A DNA stretch of 64,000 bases, from positions 1 to 64,000 of the forward strand of contig NZ_MPIN01000017.1 in NCBI RefSeq assembly GCF_001887355.1. The letters are read 5' to 3'. The notes beneath the pieces were generated by a model. It saw only the letters and a program-made list of their open reading frames with translations, was not told the origin of the DNA and did no database searches. This document shows positions 8,596-16,638 of the stretch, piece after piece. Each line of letters opens with the position of its first letter. The first letter of the stretch is position 1. This DNA comes from Cystobacter ferrugineus (GTDB lineage: Bacteria > Myxococcota > Myxococcia > Myxococcales > Myxococcaceae). A program made the translations under genes and the position numbers.

Positions 8596-10275
8596 ATGCC
8601 TATTGGTAATGGAATCAATAAGCCTCGTGACCCGCGGGTTGCTGCTTCAGCAGGGCAGAGCCCTCCGGCCCAATCGACCCACGGCGTGACTGGCGGCGCC
8701 CCGACCGGGACCGCGGCGAGCACGGTCCCGGGCACGATGGCGGCACAGCCCACCTCAGGGCAAGGTTCCCTCTCCGCCAGCACCTCCAGCGTGCACCAGG
8801 ATGGGCTCGACAAACCAAAGCCTCATGGCCGGGACGCCGCCACTGCGGCCAGGCCTCCGACGACAGAAGACCTCCGCTTGCTGAACGCGCGGCGCGACTC
8901 CGTGCTGCCCACGAGCCGCCGCGAGGTGGCGGACACCGCTTCCCCTGGAGGTGCTGGGACCGCTTCCTCCCCGCTGCATCAGGCGGTGTTGGATAAGGAT
9001 ATTGATCAGGTGCGAGCCTTGATTTCAGCGGGCGTGCGGCCGACAGCCTTGGACGAATCCCGGAGATCACCTCTTGATCTCCTCGATTCCATGTCGCTGG
9101 ACCCTTCGACAAAGCAACAGCTTCGCCACGAACTCCTTGTCTCGAAAAACCCGACGGCACCAACCCATTATACCAAATGGGAGGCCGGGCACGGAAGTCC
9201 ATGGGGGTTGGAAATCCTTGGTTCCGGCGAGCTGAAAGGAGGCGTGAACGATGCCAAGGGAGGTGCTGAGTCGCTCGAGGGAATGGTCTTCTTCTCGGAC
9301 CGGACGCCTGAGCGTTCAACGGACAGCACGACGCGAGACAACTTGCGAAGCAAAGCAAGACTCTATGCGGAAGGCAAGGGAACGAAGCCTTCTTCGGCCG
9401 TCAACCGTGCTTTGCAATACAAGATGACCCAGGCGATGCAAGCGGCCACGGACAAAGGGACGCAACTGAATCTGACGCAAAAACCGATTCAGATCAGCGT
9501 TGACTCCATGGACGAGGTCCGTGCCGCGATCAAGACGCAAATGCAGTCAATATTGACTGACAACAGCTTCGTGCTTCCCGGATTGACGAAGATGTCGCCC
9601 GAGCAGATAAGCAGCAAATTGAAGTTTCCCAGCGAGATTACGGTTTCGTCACGAGATGGGGCAGAGCGGAAGATCATCGGAGATGAACTCGCCCGCCTTT
9701 ATGCGGAGCTCGGTGGCGAACTGAAGTCGGATCTTGAAAATGGCAAGGCACCGTTCCTTGGATTGATCAACAATGGGGCAATCGTGCCTATGGTCTTCGG
9801 GTTCGAGAAGATCTCGGGACTGAAGAGCCACACCATTTCTGGGGCTCCGAATGAGGCTCCTAAACAGTTTTCGTATCAGAACAAGAATCATCCGCTCGGT
9901 GGTTCGGAGGCGGGCGGCAAGCTGAAGGAAATCGAGCTGCGGGACTTGAAGGATCTGGCGACGCTGCAATTGGGGTGCCTTGCCAAGGGGATCGAAATTC
10001 CCCCGGATGTTGTCATTCGCATCAATCCCGCCGCTGGGATCAAATCTCGTACCGGCGTTAAGGCGCAATATCTGACGAGGGATCAAGTCGAGGGGTTCAA
10101 TTCCCGTCTGTTGCAGGAAATAGCGAGCGCCACACAATTGCCCCCGGGCGAAGTGTCCGCTGCTCTCGCGAAGGCCCCCATCAGCAGGCTGCAAACCATC
10201 AATGGTGATTTGCGCGAGCGTCCACTCGATACCTTTGTCCCCGAGCGCCGTTCTGGCGACGAGTTCATTCCGTGA
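8596..10275 (+). CDS. Ankyrin-containing protein with possible ADP-ribosyltransferase-like core (candidate effector/toxin)
   Basis: A 559-residue protein. Residues 1-120 are rich in Pro, Ser, Thr, Gly and Ala and look disordered, as in many secreted effectors. There is no classical signal peptide. Residues about 125-165 form an ankyrin-like helix pair (SPLHQAVLDKDIDQVRALI). From 191 a pattern HYT...ILGSGEL...MVFFSD resembles the His-x-Thr / SG-L / FFS strand order of the ADP-ribosyltransferase fold, but I cannot assign the catalytic glutamate. The remainder is unrecognised. Base composition falls to about 55% GC with A/T-ending codons, unlike both neighbours, which points to acquisition by transfer. 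A strong GGAGG precedes the ATG. A housekeeping role is unlikely; a host- or prey-directed effector is my inference. Confidence 0.6.
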   Translation: MPIGNGINKPRDPRVAASAGQSPPAQSTHGVTGGAPTGTAASTVPGTMAAQPTSGQGSLSASTSSVHQDGLDKPKPHGRDAATAARPPTTEDLRLLNARRDSVLPTSRREVADTASPGGAGTASSPLHQAVLDKDIDQVRALISAGVRPTALDESRRSPLDLLDSMSLDPSTKQQLRHELLVSKNPTAPTHYTKWEAGHGSPWGLEILGSGELKGGVNDAKGGAESLEGMVFFSDRTPERSTDSTTRDNLRSKARLYAEGKGTKPSSAVNRALQYKMTQAMQAATDKGTQLNLTQKPIQISVDSMDEVRAAIKTQMQSILTDNSFVLPGLTKMSPEQISSKLKFPSEITVSSRDGAERKIIGDELARLYAELGGELKSDLENGKAPFLGLINNGAIVPMVFGFEKISGLKSHTISGAPNEAPKQFSYQNKNHPLGGSEAGGKLKEIELRDLKDLATLQLGCLAKGIEIPPDVVIRINPAAGIKSRTGVKAQYLTRDQVEGFNSRLLQEIASATQLPPGEVSAALAKAPISRLQTINGDLRERPLDTFVPERRSGDEFIP

Positions 10276-10313
10276 TTCGAGGGGGCTTCCTCGGCCGAGC
10301 GCCGCATGAACCG

Positions 10314-10346
10314 CGGCTCTCGGCTGGCTGACAAGGGCGAGAGCCG
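10314..10346. terminator. Hairpin between convergent genes
   Basis: A perfect 9-bp stem (CGGCTCTCG / CGAGAGCCG) with a 15-base loop lies between the stop of the ankyrin gene (10275) and the stop of rlmI (10349). It could act as a bidirectional terminator, though no clear U-tract follows. Confidence 0.45.
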
Positions 10347-10348
10347 GG

Positions 10349-11641
10349 TCAGAGCACCCGCAGCACGAAGCACTTGAGGTAGCGCGTCTCGCGCAGGTTC
10401 AACAACACGGGGTGATCCTTTCCCGCGCCCCGCTTCTCGACGATCTGCACCCGCCGCTTCGCGTCCGCCGCCGCCGAGGCCAGCATGTCCTCGAAGCCCT
10501 GTTCGTCGATGTGGTACGTGCAGCTCGCGGAGATGAGGTAGCCGCCCGGCCGCAGGAGCTGGATGGCGCGCAGGTTGATCTCCTTGTAGCCGCGCAACGC
10601 TCCGGGGATGGCGTCCTTGTTCTTGGCGAACGAGGGCGGGTCCAACACGATGGTGTCGAAGCGCTTGCCCTCGTCCAGCGCGTCGCGCAGGTAGTCGAAG
10701 GCGTTGGCCACCACCACGTCCACGTTGGAGAGCTTGTTGGCCGCCGCGTTCGCGCGAAGTTGGGCCGCCGCCACGTCCGAGATCTCCACCGCCGTGACGC
10801 TCCTGGCCCGGGTGGCCAACTGCAGCGCGAAGCCGCCCACGTAGGAGAAGCAGTCCAGCGCCTCGCCGAAGGCGTACTGCGACGCCATGACATGGTTCTC
10901 CCGCTGGTCCAGGAACGAGCCCGTCTTCTGTCCCTCCAGCAGGTCCGCGCGTACGCGCACCAGCCCCTCGTCATAGGCCACGGGCCCGGGCAGCGAGCCC
11001 GTCAACACGCCCTTCTCCTGGGGCAGCCCCTCCAGCGCGCGCACGCCCACGTCCGAGCGGTTGACGATGGCGCGGGGCTTGTACAGCTCCGTGAGCAGCT
11101 CCACGAACATCGCCTTGCGCTGCTCGGTGCCGGGGATGAGGAACTGCACGCTCACGCAGTCGCCGTAGCGGTCCACCACGAGCCCGGGCAACAGGTCCGC
11201 CTCGCCGTGCACCACGCGGTACGTGGTTTCGCCGGGCAGGGCGCGCTGGCGCATCGCGTCCGCGAGGGCCAGACGCTGGCGGAAGAAGTCCGTGTCCACC
11301 GGCACGTCCTCGTAGGACAGCCAGCGCAGGGAGATCTTCGACTGCTTCGAATAGAAGGCCTTGCCGAGGAACCAGCCCCGGCCATCGACCACGCGCACCA
11401 CCTCGCCGCCCTCCAGGGCGGGGTCGCCGTTGAGGTCGGCGCGGTAGATCCACGGGTGACCCGCCTGCCAGCGCTCGACGCCCCGGCGCACGAGTGACAC
11501 CTGGGGCAGCCCGTCCGGCCCGATGTCCGGCGTGGTGCGATCCGGGGCGACCTGCTCGGGGCGGTGCGAGGGGCGTTTGCGGCCGGCGGGGGCGGGACCG
11601 GGGCGGCGATCAGGACGGGGACCGAAGGGGGGCTTGGGCAT
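10349..11641 (-). CDS. rlmI: 23S rRNA (cytosine-C5) methyltransferase, RlmI family
   Basis: A 430-residue protein with a basic Pro/Arg-rich N-terminal extension of about 45 residues, a PUA domain (about 48-120), and a C-terminal Rossmann methyltransferase domain. Key motifs are ALDCFSYVGGFALQLA (AdoMet loop), VVVANAFDYL, and LDPPSFAKNKDAIPGALRGY, followed by ISASCTYH holding the probable catalytic Cys. RlmI makes m5C1962 in 23S rRNA in E. coli, and this protein is the likely equivalent. Its start lies opposite the start of the next gene, with about 28 bases between the preferred starts. The N-terminal extension is longer than in E. coli. Confidence 0.87.
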   Translation of the reverse strand: MPKPPFGPRPDRRPGPAPAGRKRPSHRPEQVAPDRTTPDIGPDGLPQVSLVRRGVERWQAGHPWIYRADLNGDPALEGGEVVRVVDGRGWFLGKAFYSKQSKISLRWLSYEDVPVDTDFFRQRLALADAMRQRALPGETTYRVVHGEADLLPGLVVDRYGDCVSVQFLIPGTEQRKAMFVELLTELYKPRAIVNRSDVGVRALEGLPQEKGVLTGSLPGPVAYDEGLVRVRADLLEGQKTGSFLDQRENHVMASQYAFGEALDCFSYVGGFALQLATRARSVTAVEISDVAAAQLRANAAANKLSNVDVVVANAFDYLRDALDEGKRFDTIVLDPPSFAKNKDAIPGALRGYKEINLRAIQLLRPGGYLISASCTYHIDEQGFEDMLASAAADAKRRVQIVEKRGAGKDHPVLLNLRETRYLKCFVLRVL

Positions 11642-11669
11642 GGCTTCAGGCGCGTATACTCCAACCCGC

Positions 11670-12188
11670 GTGAGATACGACCTGCTCCTTCAATCCATGG
11701 TCCCCGGGACTCCTTTCGACGGCGCCCGGCTCGAGACGCTCCTGGTTGCCCGGGGGGCGAAGGCCCTGCCGGGCGGTGGGCATGCCTGGCTCCTGGAACA
11801 GGGGTCGGTGGAGGTGCACCCGCTGCGCGAGGGCGGCCAGTGGGTGGCCACCGAGTTGCGCGTGCCCCTGTCGGACCGGGATACCCTGGTGCGCGAGGTG
11901 GTGTCCCAGGCGGCGGAGCTGGCGAAGGAGGCCGAGATGCGCCTCTTCGACCCCCAGCTCGGGCGCGAGCTGTCCGCTCACGACACCCAGGTGGTGGCGG
12001 ACCAGTACCAGCGCACGGCCCGCTACGCGAGTGAGATGCTCGGGCTGGCCTCGGCCATGCCCATGCCCTCGGCGACGGAGAACCAGGGCTTCCAGCCGAC
12101 CACCCGGTGGGTGCTGACCGTGCTGGGCTTCTTCTTCGTGCTGTACCTGGTGGTCAACTGGATGAGTGGCCAGCTCAACGGAGAGTGA
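11670..12188 (+). CDS. Tail-anchored membrane protein of unknown function
   Basis: A 172-residue protein from the GTG at 11670 (MRYDLLLQSMVPGTPFDG). An ATG at 11640 is possible but would overlap the rlmI start codon. The body is soluble, with an alpha/beta-looking N-terminal half and a helical segment (ELAKEAEMRLFDPQLG). The only transmembrane segment is at the very C-terminus (WVLTVLGFFFVLYLVVNW), leaving eight residues after it, so the protein is a probable tail-anchored inner-membrane protein. No family is recognised. A GTATACT just upstream could be a -10 box. Confidence 0.65.
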   Translation: MRYDLLLQSMVPGTPFDGARLETLLVARGAKALPGGGHAWLLEQGSVEVHPLREGGQWVATELRVPLSDRDTLVREVVSQAAELAKEAEMRLFDPQLGRELSAHDTQVVADQYQRTARYASEMLGLASAMPMPSATENQGFQPTTRWVLTVLGFFFVLYLVVNWMSGQLNGE

Positions 12189-12244
12189 GCGCCGCGTGGT
12201 CGGCTTCACGGGCGTACGGGGTCCGGGCGCATTAGGTTGGGCGG

Positions 12245-12778
12245 GTGTCCAGGTTCCTCTTGCCGCTCGTGCTCCTGCCGTTCGTGGAGCTTTACCTGTT
12301 GTCGCTCATCGCTCGTGAGGTGGGGGTCGTCCCCATGCTCGCCCTGGTGCTCCTCTCGGGCGTGATTGGCGCCTCGCTGGCCCGGAGGGAGGGGCTGCGG
12401 GTGCTGCGCCGCTGGCAGGAGTCCGTGGCCCAGCGCCGGGTGCCCGAGGAAGGGCTGCTGGGGGGCGTGCTCGTCCTCGCGGGCGGCCTGCTGCTGGTGC
12501 TCCCGGGCGTGGTGTCCGACGTCCTGGGCCTGCTCCTGCTGCTGCCTCCCACGCGCCGCATCGTGGCCGGCTGGGTGCGCCGGGGCGTCGAGCGCCGCAT
12601 GGCGTCCGGCTCCATCCGCGTGACGACGTTCTCGACGGGCCCCTTTCCCGGTGGTCCGTTCGGGCCGCCCCCGGTGGACTCGCCCTTTCCTCCGGAGTCC
12701 CCCCGCCAGCCCCGCATCGAGCGCGGCGCGGGCCCCGAGGTGGATGCCGAGTTCACCGAGGAGAAGGGACGGGAGTAG
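12245..12778 (+). CDS. fxsA: FxsA-family membrane protein
   Basis: A 177-residue protein starting at GTG. Residues 1-125 match FxsA: an N-terminal helix with PFVELYLL, a second segment (LALVLLSGVIGASLARREG), and the paired segments GGVLVLAGGLLLVLPGVVSD and LGLLLLLPPTRR. The C-terminal 50 residues are a Pro/Gly-rich cytoplasmic tail. FxsA in E. coli relieves phage T7 exclusion by the F plasmid when overproduced; its normal role is unknown. The stop codon is inside a small hairpin shared with the convergent gene. Confidence 0.85.
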   Translation: MSRFLLPLVLLPFVELYLLSLIAREVGVVPMLALVLLSGVIGASLARREGLRVLRRWQESVAQRRVPEEGLLGGVLVLAGGLLLVLPGVVSDVLGLLLLLPPTRRIVAGWVRRGVERRMASGSIRVTTFSTGPFPGGPFGPPPVDSPFPPESPRQPRIERGAGPEVDAEFTEEKGRE

Positions 12779-12790
12779 CGAGAGCGCTAC
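12775..12790. terminator. Short hairpin spanning two convergent stop codons
   Basis: GTAGCG-AGAG-CGCTAC is a perfect 6-bp stem with a tetraloop. It contains the fxsA stop and the last codons of the convergent gene, a layout consistent with a compact bidirectional terminator. Confidence 0.35.
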
Positions 12791-13500
12791 GGCTGGATGG
12801 GCAGGGCCTGGTACTCGCGCACCCAGAGCTTCAGCGAGCCCTGGCAGAAGCCGCCCAGCCGCTGGCAGTCCAGCTCCCGCTGCTCCTTCAAGGCGAGCGT
12901 CCCCTCGAACAGGAGCGCGCCTTGTGTGTCGCGCAGCCGCAGGTGCACGTGCTCGTCCTGGGTCCACTGCACCTCGGAGTTGAGCACGAGGCGCTTGCCA
13001 CCCAGCTCGAACGCCACGGGAATGTGCTCCGAGGGGGAGAGCGTGTACACGCCGGTGACGAGGGGGTGTTGCAGCAGCAGTTGCAGGGGCCGCTGGTGCT
13101 CCTCGGCCGAGGGCATCGTCAGGGCGTACTGGCCGGTGATCTTCAGCGCCAGGAGGTCCAGGGTGGGGGCGTGCTCCTTGGCCAGGGGCTTCACCTGGAG
13201 CTGCTTCCGGGGGCCTTGCACGAGGGCGATGGCGCCCTGGGTGGTCCGGATGACGCCCGAGCAGGTGTCCTCGGGACAGTGGAGGGTGAGGCGCCAGTCG
13301 GCTCCGGCGTCCGGGCAGGACTCGGGCACCTTCACCTGGCCCTGGGCCTTGGGGGTGAGCAGGAGGCTCTGGTTGGCGCGGGAAGGACAGCGGAAGTCCA
13401 CGTCCACTTCGAGCGCGGTGACCTCGACGGACGCGGGCTTCGGGTCCGGGGTCTCACCGGCCGCGAGCAGCAGGGCGAGCACGCAAAAGGCGGAGTGCAT
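12787..13500 (-). CDS. Secreted/periplasmic protein of unknown function
   Basis: A 237-residue protein with a probable signal peptide (MHSAFCVLALLLAAGETPDP). The mature part has four cysteines in two likely pairs (CPSRAN..ESCPDAG; LHCPEDTC; DCQRLGGFC) and is beta-rich, for example HVHLRLRDTQGALLFEGTLAL. Proteins of this general build are common in myxobacteria and often named TIGR02268-type, but I cannot confirm that match here. No catalytic motif is seen. It is not obviously in an operon; the next gene upstream on the same strand is a small lipoprotein. Confidence 0.65.
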   Translation of the reverse strand: MHSAFCVLALLLAAGETPDPKPASVEVTALEVDVDFRCPSRANQSLLLTPKAQGQVKVPESCPDAGADWRLTLHCPEDTCSGVIRTTQGAIALVQGPRKQLQVKPLAKEHAPTLDLLALKITGQYALTMPSAEEHQRPLQLLLQHPLVTGVYTLSPSEHIPVAFELGGKRLVLNSEVQWTQDEHVHLRLRDTQGALLFEGTLALKEQRELDCQRLGGFCQGSLKLWVREYQALPIQP

Positions 13501-13563
13501 GGCTCGGTTCTACCACCGGGTTCCGCGCTCCGCCTTTTCCGGGACGCTCGCCTTCCCGCCCGA

Positions 13564-13770
13564 CTACTTGTCGGTCGCGTCCTCGATCTTGTCACCGGCC
13601 TTCTCGGCGGCATCCTCGGCCTTGTCACCGGCCTTCTCGGCGGCGTCCTCGGCCTTGTCGGCGGCCTCCTCGGCGGTGTCCTCGGCGCGCTCGCGCGTGT
13701 TGCGGTGGCAGCCCACGCTACCGGCCAGCAGCGTTCCCAGCGTCACGGCCAGCAGTGCCTTCCTCGTCAT
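13564..13770 (-). CDS. Small lipoprotein with amphipathic 11-residue repeats
   Basis: A 68-residue protein starting at the ATG complementary to 13768-13770, preceded by GAGGAG. A signal peptide with a lipobox (LLAGSVGC) leaves a mature chain made almost only of Ala, Glu, Asp and Lys in an 11-residue register (AEDAAEKAGDK repeated). This pattern is typical of LEA-like or coiled-coil amphipathic helices. The 33-bp DNA unit is duplicated nearly exactly. A role in stress protection or in spacing between envelope layers is possible but not shown. Confidence 0.7.
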   Translation of the reverse strand: MTRKALLAVTLGTLLAGSVGCHRNTRERAEDTAEEAADKAEDAAEKAGDKAEDAAEKAGDKIEDATDK

Positions 13771-14087
13771 GGTGTTCTCCTCTTGTGGTGTGGCCCCGGC
13801 CTCTCCTTGCCGGGGTGACATCGGCGGCGGAATCTAGGGATGCTCCGGCTACGTGCACGGGGAAGTTGAACGAGAGTGGACTGGCGTACACAGCACGCCT
13901 GCCATCCGCCGCGCACGAGGAGCCTCGGCGTTTCTGGCGGAGCTTGCATGGGGACGAAGCCCTCTCGGGAAAGCGCTCCCGCGAGGTGTCCACCGGCGGA
14001 CAACGAGCGCGGACGAAGAGCCGCACGAGCACGGGCCGGTTCGACGCTATAAGTGCGAGAGGGAGGTCGTTCGCCGGGAGGCATTGC
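13771..14087. other. Intergenic region between the small lipoprotein and the UbiA operon
   Basis: About 317 bases between divergent genes. Apart from the ribosome-binding sites at each end (GAGGAG for the lipoprotein, GGGAGG for the UbiA gene), I see no gene. It should hold both promoters, but no convincing -35/-10 pair stands out. A CTATAAG near 14047 is a possible -10 for the prenyltransferase operon. Confidence 0.35.
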
Positions 14088-15017
14088 GTGGTGGGTGTCG
14101 AGTCGATGGGGTCCGCGAGGCGGTGGTGGTACGCGCTGAAGCCGGCGAGCTGGCCGAAGGTGTTCGTCCCCGCGTTGTTCGGACAGGCGATGGGGGCGGC
14201 GAGCGCGGGGCGGTGGTCGGTGGGGGCGCTGGCCTGGGGCGTGCTGTGGACGGCGTTGGACATCGCCTTCATCGTGCTGCTCAACGACTGGGGAGACCGC
14301 GAGGTGGACGCCCTCAAGCGCCGCATGTTCCCGCGCGGCTGTTCGCCGAAGACAATTCCCGACGGCATCCTCCCCGAGAGGGCCCTGCTGCTGGCGGGGC
14401 TGGGCGCGGGGGCGGGGGCCCTGGTGCTGGCGGGCGTCGCCGGAGTCGTGCTCGCGCGGCCGTGGCTGCTGTCGCTCTCGGCCCTGAGCCTGTTCATCTT
14501 CGCCGCCTACACGCTGCCGCCGCTGCGGCTCAACTACCGGGGGGGCGGGGAGCTGCTGGAGATGGTGGGCGTGGGCGGGGTGCTTCCCGCGCTGCATGCC
14601 TATGCGCAATGTGGACAGTGGGTGCCGGAGATGCTGCGCACCTGGGCTCCGGGACTGCTGGCGCTCTGCCTGGCGAGCGCGCTCGCCAGTGGATTGTCCG
14701 ACGAGGAGAGTGACCGTGCCGGAGGCAAGCGCACCTTCACCACGTGGCTGGGGAACAAGGCGGTCCGCCGGGCCTCGGAGGGCCTGCTGTCCGCGGGGGC
14801 CGTGCTCTGGCTCTCGAAGTGGCAGTGGGGGTCGCTGGCGGTGCTCCCGGTGGTGTTCTTCAGCGCACGCGCGTGGCGCAAGAGCCCGGAAGCGGTGACG
14901 AATGCGTTCGCGGCGCAAGGGGCCTACAAGTTGGAACTCCACCGCGCCATCTGGTGGGGCTCGCTGGTGTTGTCCGGGCTGGTGCTCGTGGAGCAGCGGT
15001 GGGGAGGTGCGCGGTGA
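14088..15017 (+). CDS. UbiA-family prenyltransferase (first copy)
   Basis: A 309-residue polytopic membrane protein with the aspartate motifs of the UbiA superfamily: NDWGDREVD at 66-74 (the NDxxDxxxD motif) and a second motif SGLSDEESDRAGGKRTF. Around nine hydrophobic segments are visible. Such enzymes attach a polyprenyl chain to an aromatic, lipid or carotenoid acceptor. I use the GTG at 14088 because GGGAGG lies six bases upstream; an in-frame ATG at 14106 is the alternative. The stop overlaps the next start by four bases, and the gene heads a four-gene operon with a second UbiA and a lycopene-cyclase-domain protein. The sequence is closer to the MenA/chlorophyll-synthase style than to UbiA proper. 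The acceptor is unknown. Confidence 0.83.
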   Translation: MVGVESMGSARRWWYALKPASWPKVFVPALFGQAMGAASAGRWSVGALAWGVLWTALDIAFIVLLNDWGDREVDALKRRMFPRGCSPKTIPDGILPERALLLAGLGAGAGALVLAGVAGVVLARPWLLSLSALSLFIFAAYTLPPLRLNYRGGGELLEMVGVGGVLPALHAYAQCGQWVPEMLRTWAPGLLALCLASALASGLSDEESDRAGGKRTFTTWLGNKAVRRASEGLLSAGAVLWLSKWQWGSLAVLPVVFFSARAWRKSPEAVTNAFAAQGAYKLELHRAIWWGSLVLSGLVLVEQRWGGAR

Positions 15018-15733
15018 TCAGTGATGTCCGGATGCTCCTCGAGCGGCTGGTGCGACTGGGGCCCGCCCTGGGAGCGCGTGCCTCGTTGGATCCCTCCCGT
15101 GCACGCGCGCCGCTGCCCGTGGAGCTGGCGGAACAGTTGATGGAGGGCGGGGAGGCTCGGCGGCGGGCCTTCGCCGAGGCCCTGGCCGACGTGGTGGGCG
15201 TGCTCGTCGAGGACTTTCCGGACAACATCTTCTGGGACCTGGACTACCTGGCCTGTTGCTTGTGGAAGGTGGGAGGCCCGGACGAGATGCGTGCGTTCGC
15301 CGGGAGGGTGGTGGCGTTGTGCCGGGGCTTCGGCAACAAGTCCGAGCTGCGCTTCCGCTACGCCCATGACTTCCTGTTCGGCTACGACTGGGCCCGCTGG
15401 GTGGCGCGCGAGCCCGGGGCGCGCGCGGGCATCGGGCCCTTCGATCTGGCGTTCCTCGACTACCTGGACACCCGGCTCCAGGAACTGCGCGACCTCATCT
15501 CGGACCACGACGCCAAGTACGGGCCGCTCGAGGGCCGGGCCTTCCGCAATCCCTTCTCCTTCCGCCGCGAGCCCCGGGACGAGGCACGGCTGCACCAGGT
15601 GCTCGTCCGGGAGGATCTCATCCCGGTCAAGGCGTGGCGCCTGGATGGCGAGCGCCGCTGGGATCTGCCCTTCACCGAGCTGCGCGCCGAGACCGCCGAG
15701 CGGTTGGGGCTCGCCCGGGAAGACGGGTCGTGA
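15014..15733 (+). CDS. Unknown protein within the prenyltransferase operon
   Basis: A 239-residue soluble protein starting at GTG (GTGA overlap with the preceding stop, GGGGAGG upstream). I recognise no family. Visible features are an acidic-aromatic segment (EDFPDNIFWDLDYLACCL), a helical core, and a conserved-looking C-terminal half (FDLAFLDYLDTRLQELRD, ISDHDAKYGPLEGR). No membrane segments are present. It sits between two UbiA genes with 4-bp and 3-bp overlaps, so it is very likely made with them and may be an accessory factor or the enzyme that makes or modifies the acceptor. Confidence 0.68.
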   Translation: MISDVRMLLERLVRLGPALGARASLDPSRARAPLPVELAEQLMEGGEARRRAFAEALADVVGVLVEDFPDNIFWDLDYLACCLWKVGGPDEMRAFAGRVVALCRGFGNKSELRFRYAHDFLFGYDWARWVAREPGARAGIGPFDLAFLDYLDTRLQELRDLISDHDAKYGPLEGRAFRNPFSFRREPRDEARLHQVLVREDLIPVKAWRLDGERRWDLPFTELRAETAERLGLAREDGS

Positions 15734-16638
15734 GCCCGGGCCTCGCGCTCCCACGGGCCTGGCTCCAGGCGTCGCGGCTGCCCTCCCAGTCGTACATCGC
15801 GCTTCCGCTGCTGCTCGGGCAGTTCATCGCGGTGCACGCGACGGGCGGCGCGTTGCGGGTGGGGACGCTCGTGGCGGTGCAGCTCTTCGGGGTGTTGGAT
15901 CAGCTCTTCATCGTCTACGCCAATGACTGGGCGGACCAGGAGACGGATCGCCGCAATCGCACGGCGACGATGTTCTCGGGGGGCTCGCGGGTGCTGGTCG
16001 AGGGCCGGCTCTCCCCGATGTCGCTGGGGACGGCGGCGATCGCCTGCGCGGTGGCGCTGGTCGGCGTGTCGGTGGGGCTGGCGGTGGTGCACGGCGCGCC
16101 GCTGCTCGGGGTCCTGGCGGTGGCGGCGGTGGGGCTGCTGTGGGCCTACAGCTATCCGCCATTGCGGCTGTCCTACCGGGGCGGCGGCGAGCTGTTGCAG
16201 ATGGTGGGCGTGGCCGGGGTGCTGCCGCTGTATGGGTATCTCGCGCAGGGCGGAGCGCTCGCGGACTTTCCCTGGGCGCTCACGGCGATGCTGTTGCCCA
16301 CCCACCTCGCGTGCTCCATCGCCACCGCGCTCCCCGATGAGCCCTCGGATCGAGACAGCCGCAAGCGCACGCTGCCAGTCCGCGTGGGCGGTGAGCGGGC
16401 CGCCTGGGTCATCGTGGCGCTCAACGGGCTCACCTGGGCCCTGGCGCCGCTCGGGCTGGCGTCGGTGGGACTGGAGGTGGGGCCGGCACTGGGGGTGCCC
16501 GTGGCCGCGACACTCGGGGTGGTGGGTGTGCGTCCCGCGCCGCCGGGCTCGTGGCGGATCCAGGCTCGGGTGGCCGCCGCGATCACCGCGACCCTGGCCA
16601 TGGTGGTGTGGCCGCTGCTCGGGTTGGCGTGGCCATGA
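15730..16638 (+). CDS. UbiA-family prenyltransferase (second copy)
   Basis: A 302-residue membrane protein with NDWADQETD at 65-73 and a second acidic motif (ALPDEPSDRDSRKRTLP), plus MFSGGSRVLVEGRLSP, which resembles the MenA-type loop. It starts at the GTG overlapping the previous stop and itself overlaps the next gene by ATGA. It is clearly homologous to the first UbiA of the operon (shared YPPLRLxYRGGGELLxMVGV segment), yet well diverged, so the two probably act on different steps or substrates. Menaquinone-type, archaeal-lipid-type and carotenoid-elongating UbiA enzymes are all possible. Confidence 0.83.
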   Translation: MSPGLALPRAWLQASRLPSQSYIALPLLLGQFIAVHATGGALRVGTLVAVQLFGVLDQLFIVYANDWADQETDRRNRTATMFSGGSRVLVEGRLSPMSLGTAAIACAVALVGVSVGLAVVHGAPLLGVLAVAAVGLLWAYSYPPLRLSYRGGGELLQMVGVAGVLPLYGYLAQGGALADFPWALTAMLLPTHLACSIATALPDEPSDRDSRKRTLPVRVGGERAAWVIVALNGLTWALAPLGLASVGLEVGPALGVPVAATLGVVGVRPAPPGSWRIQARVAAAITATLAMVVWPLLGLAWP

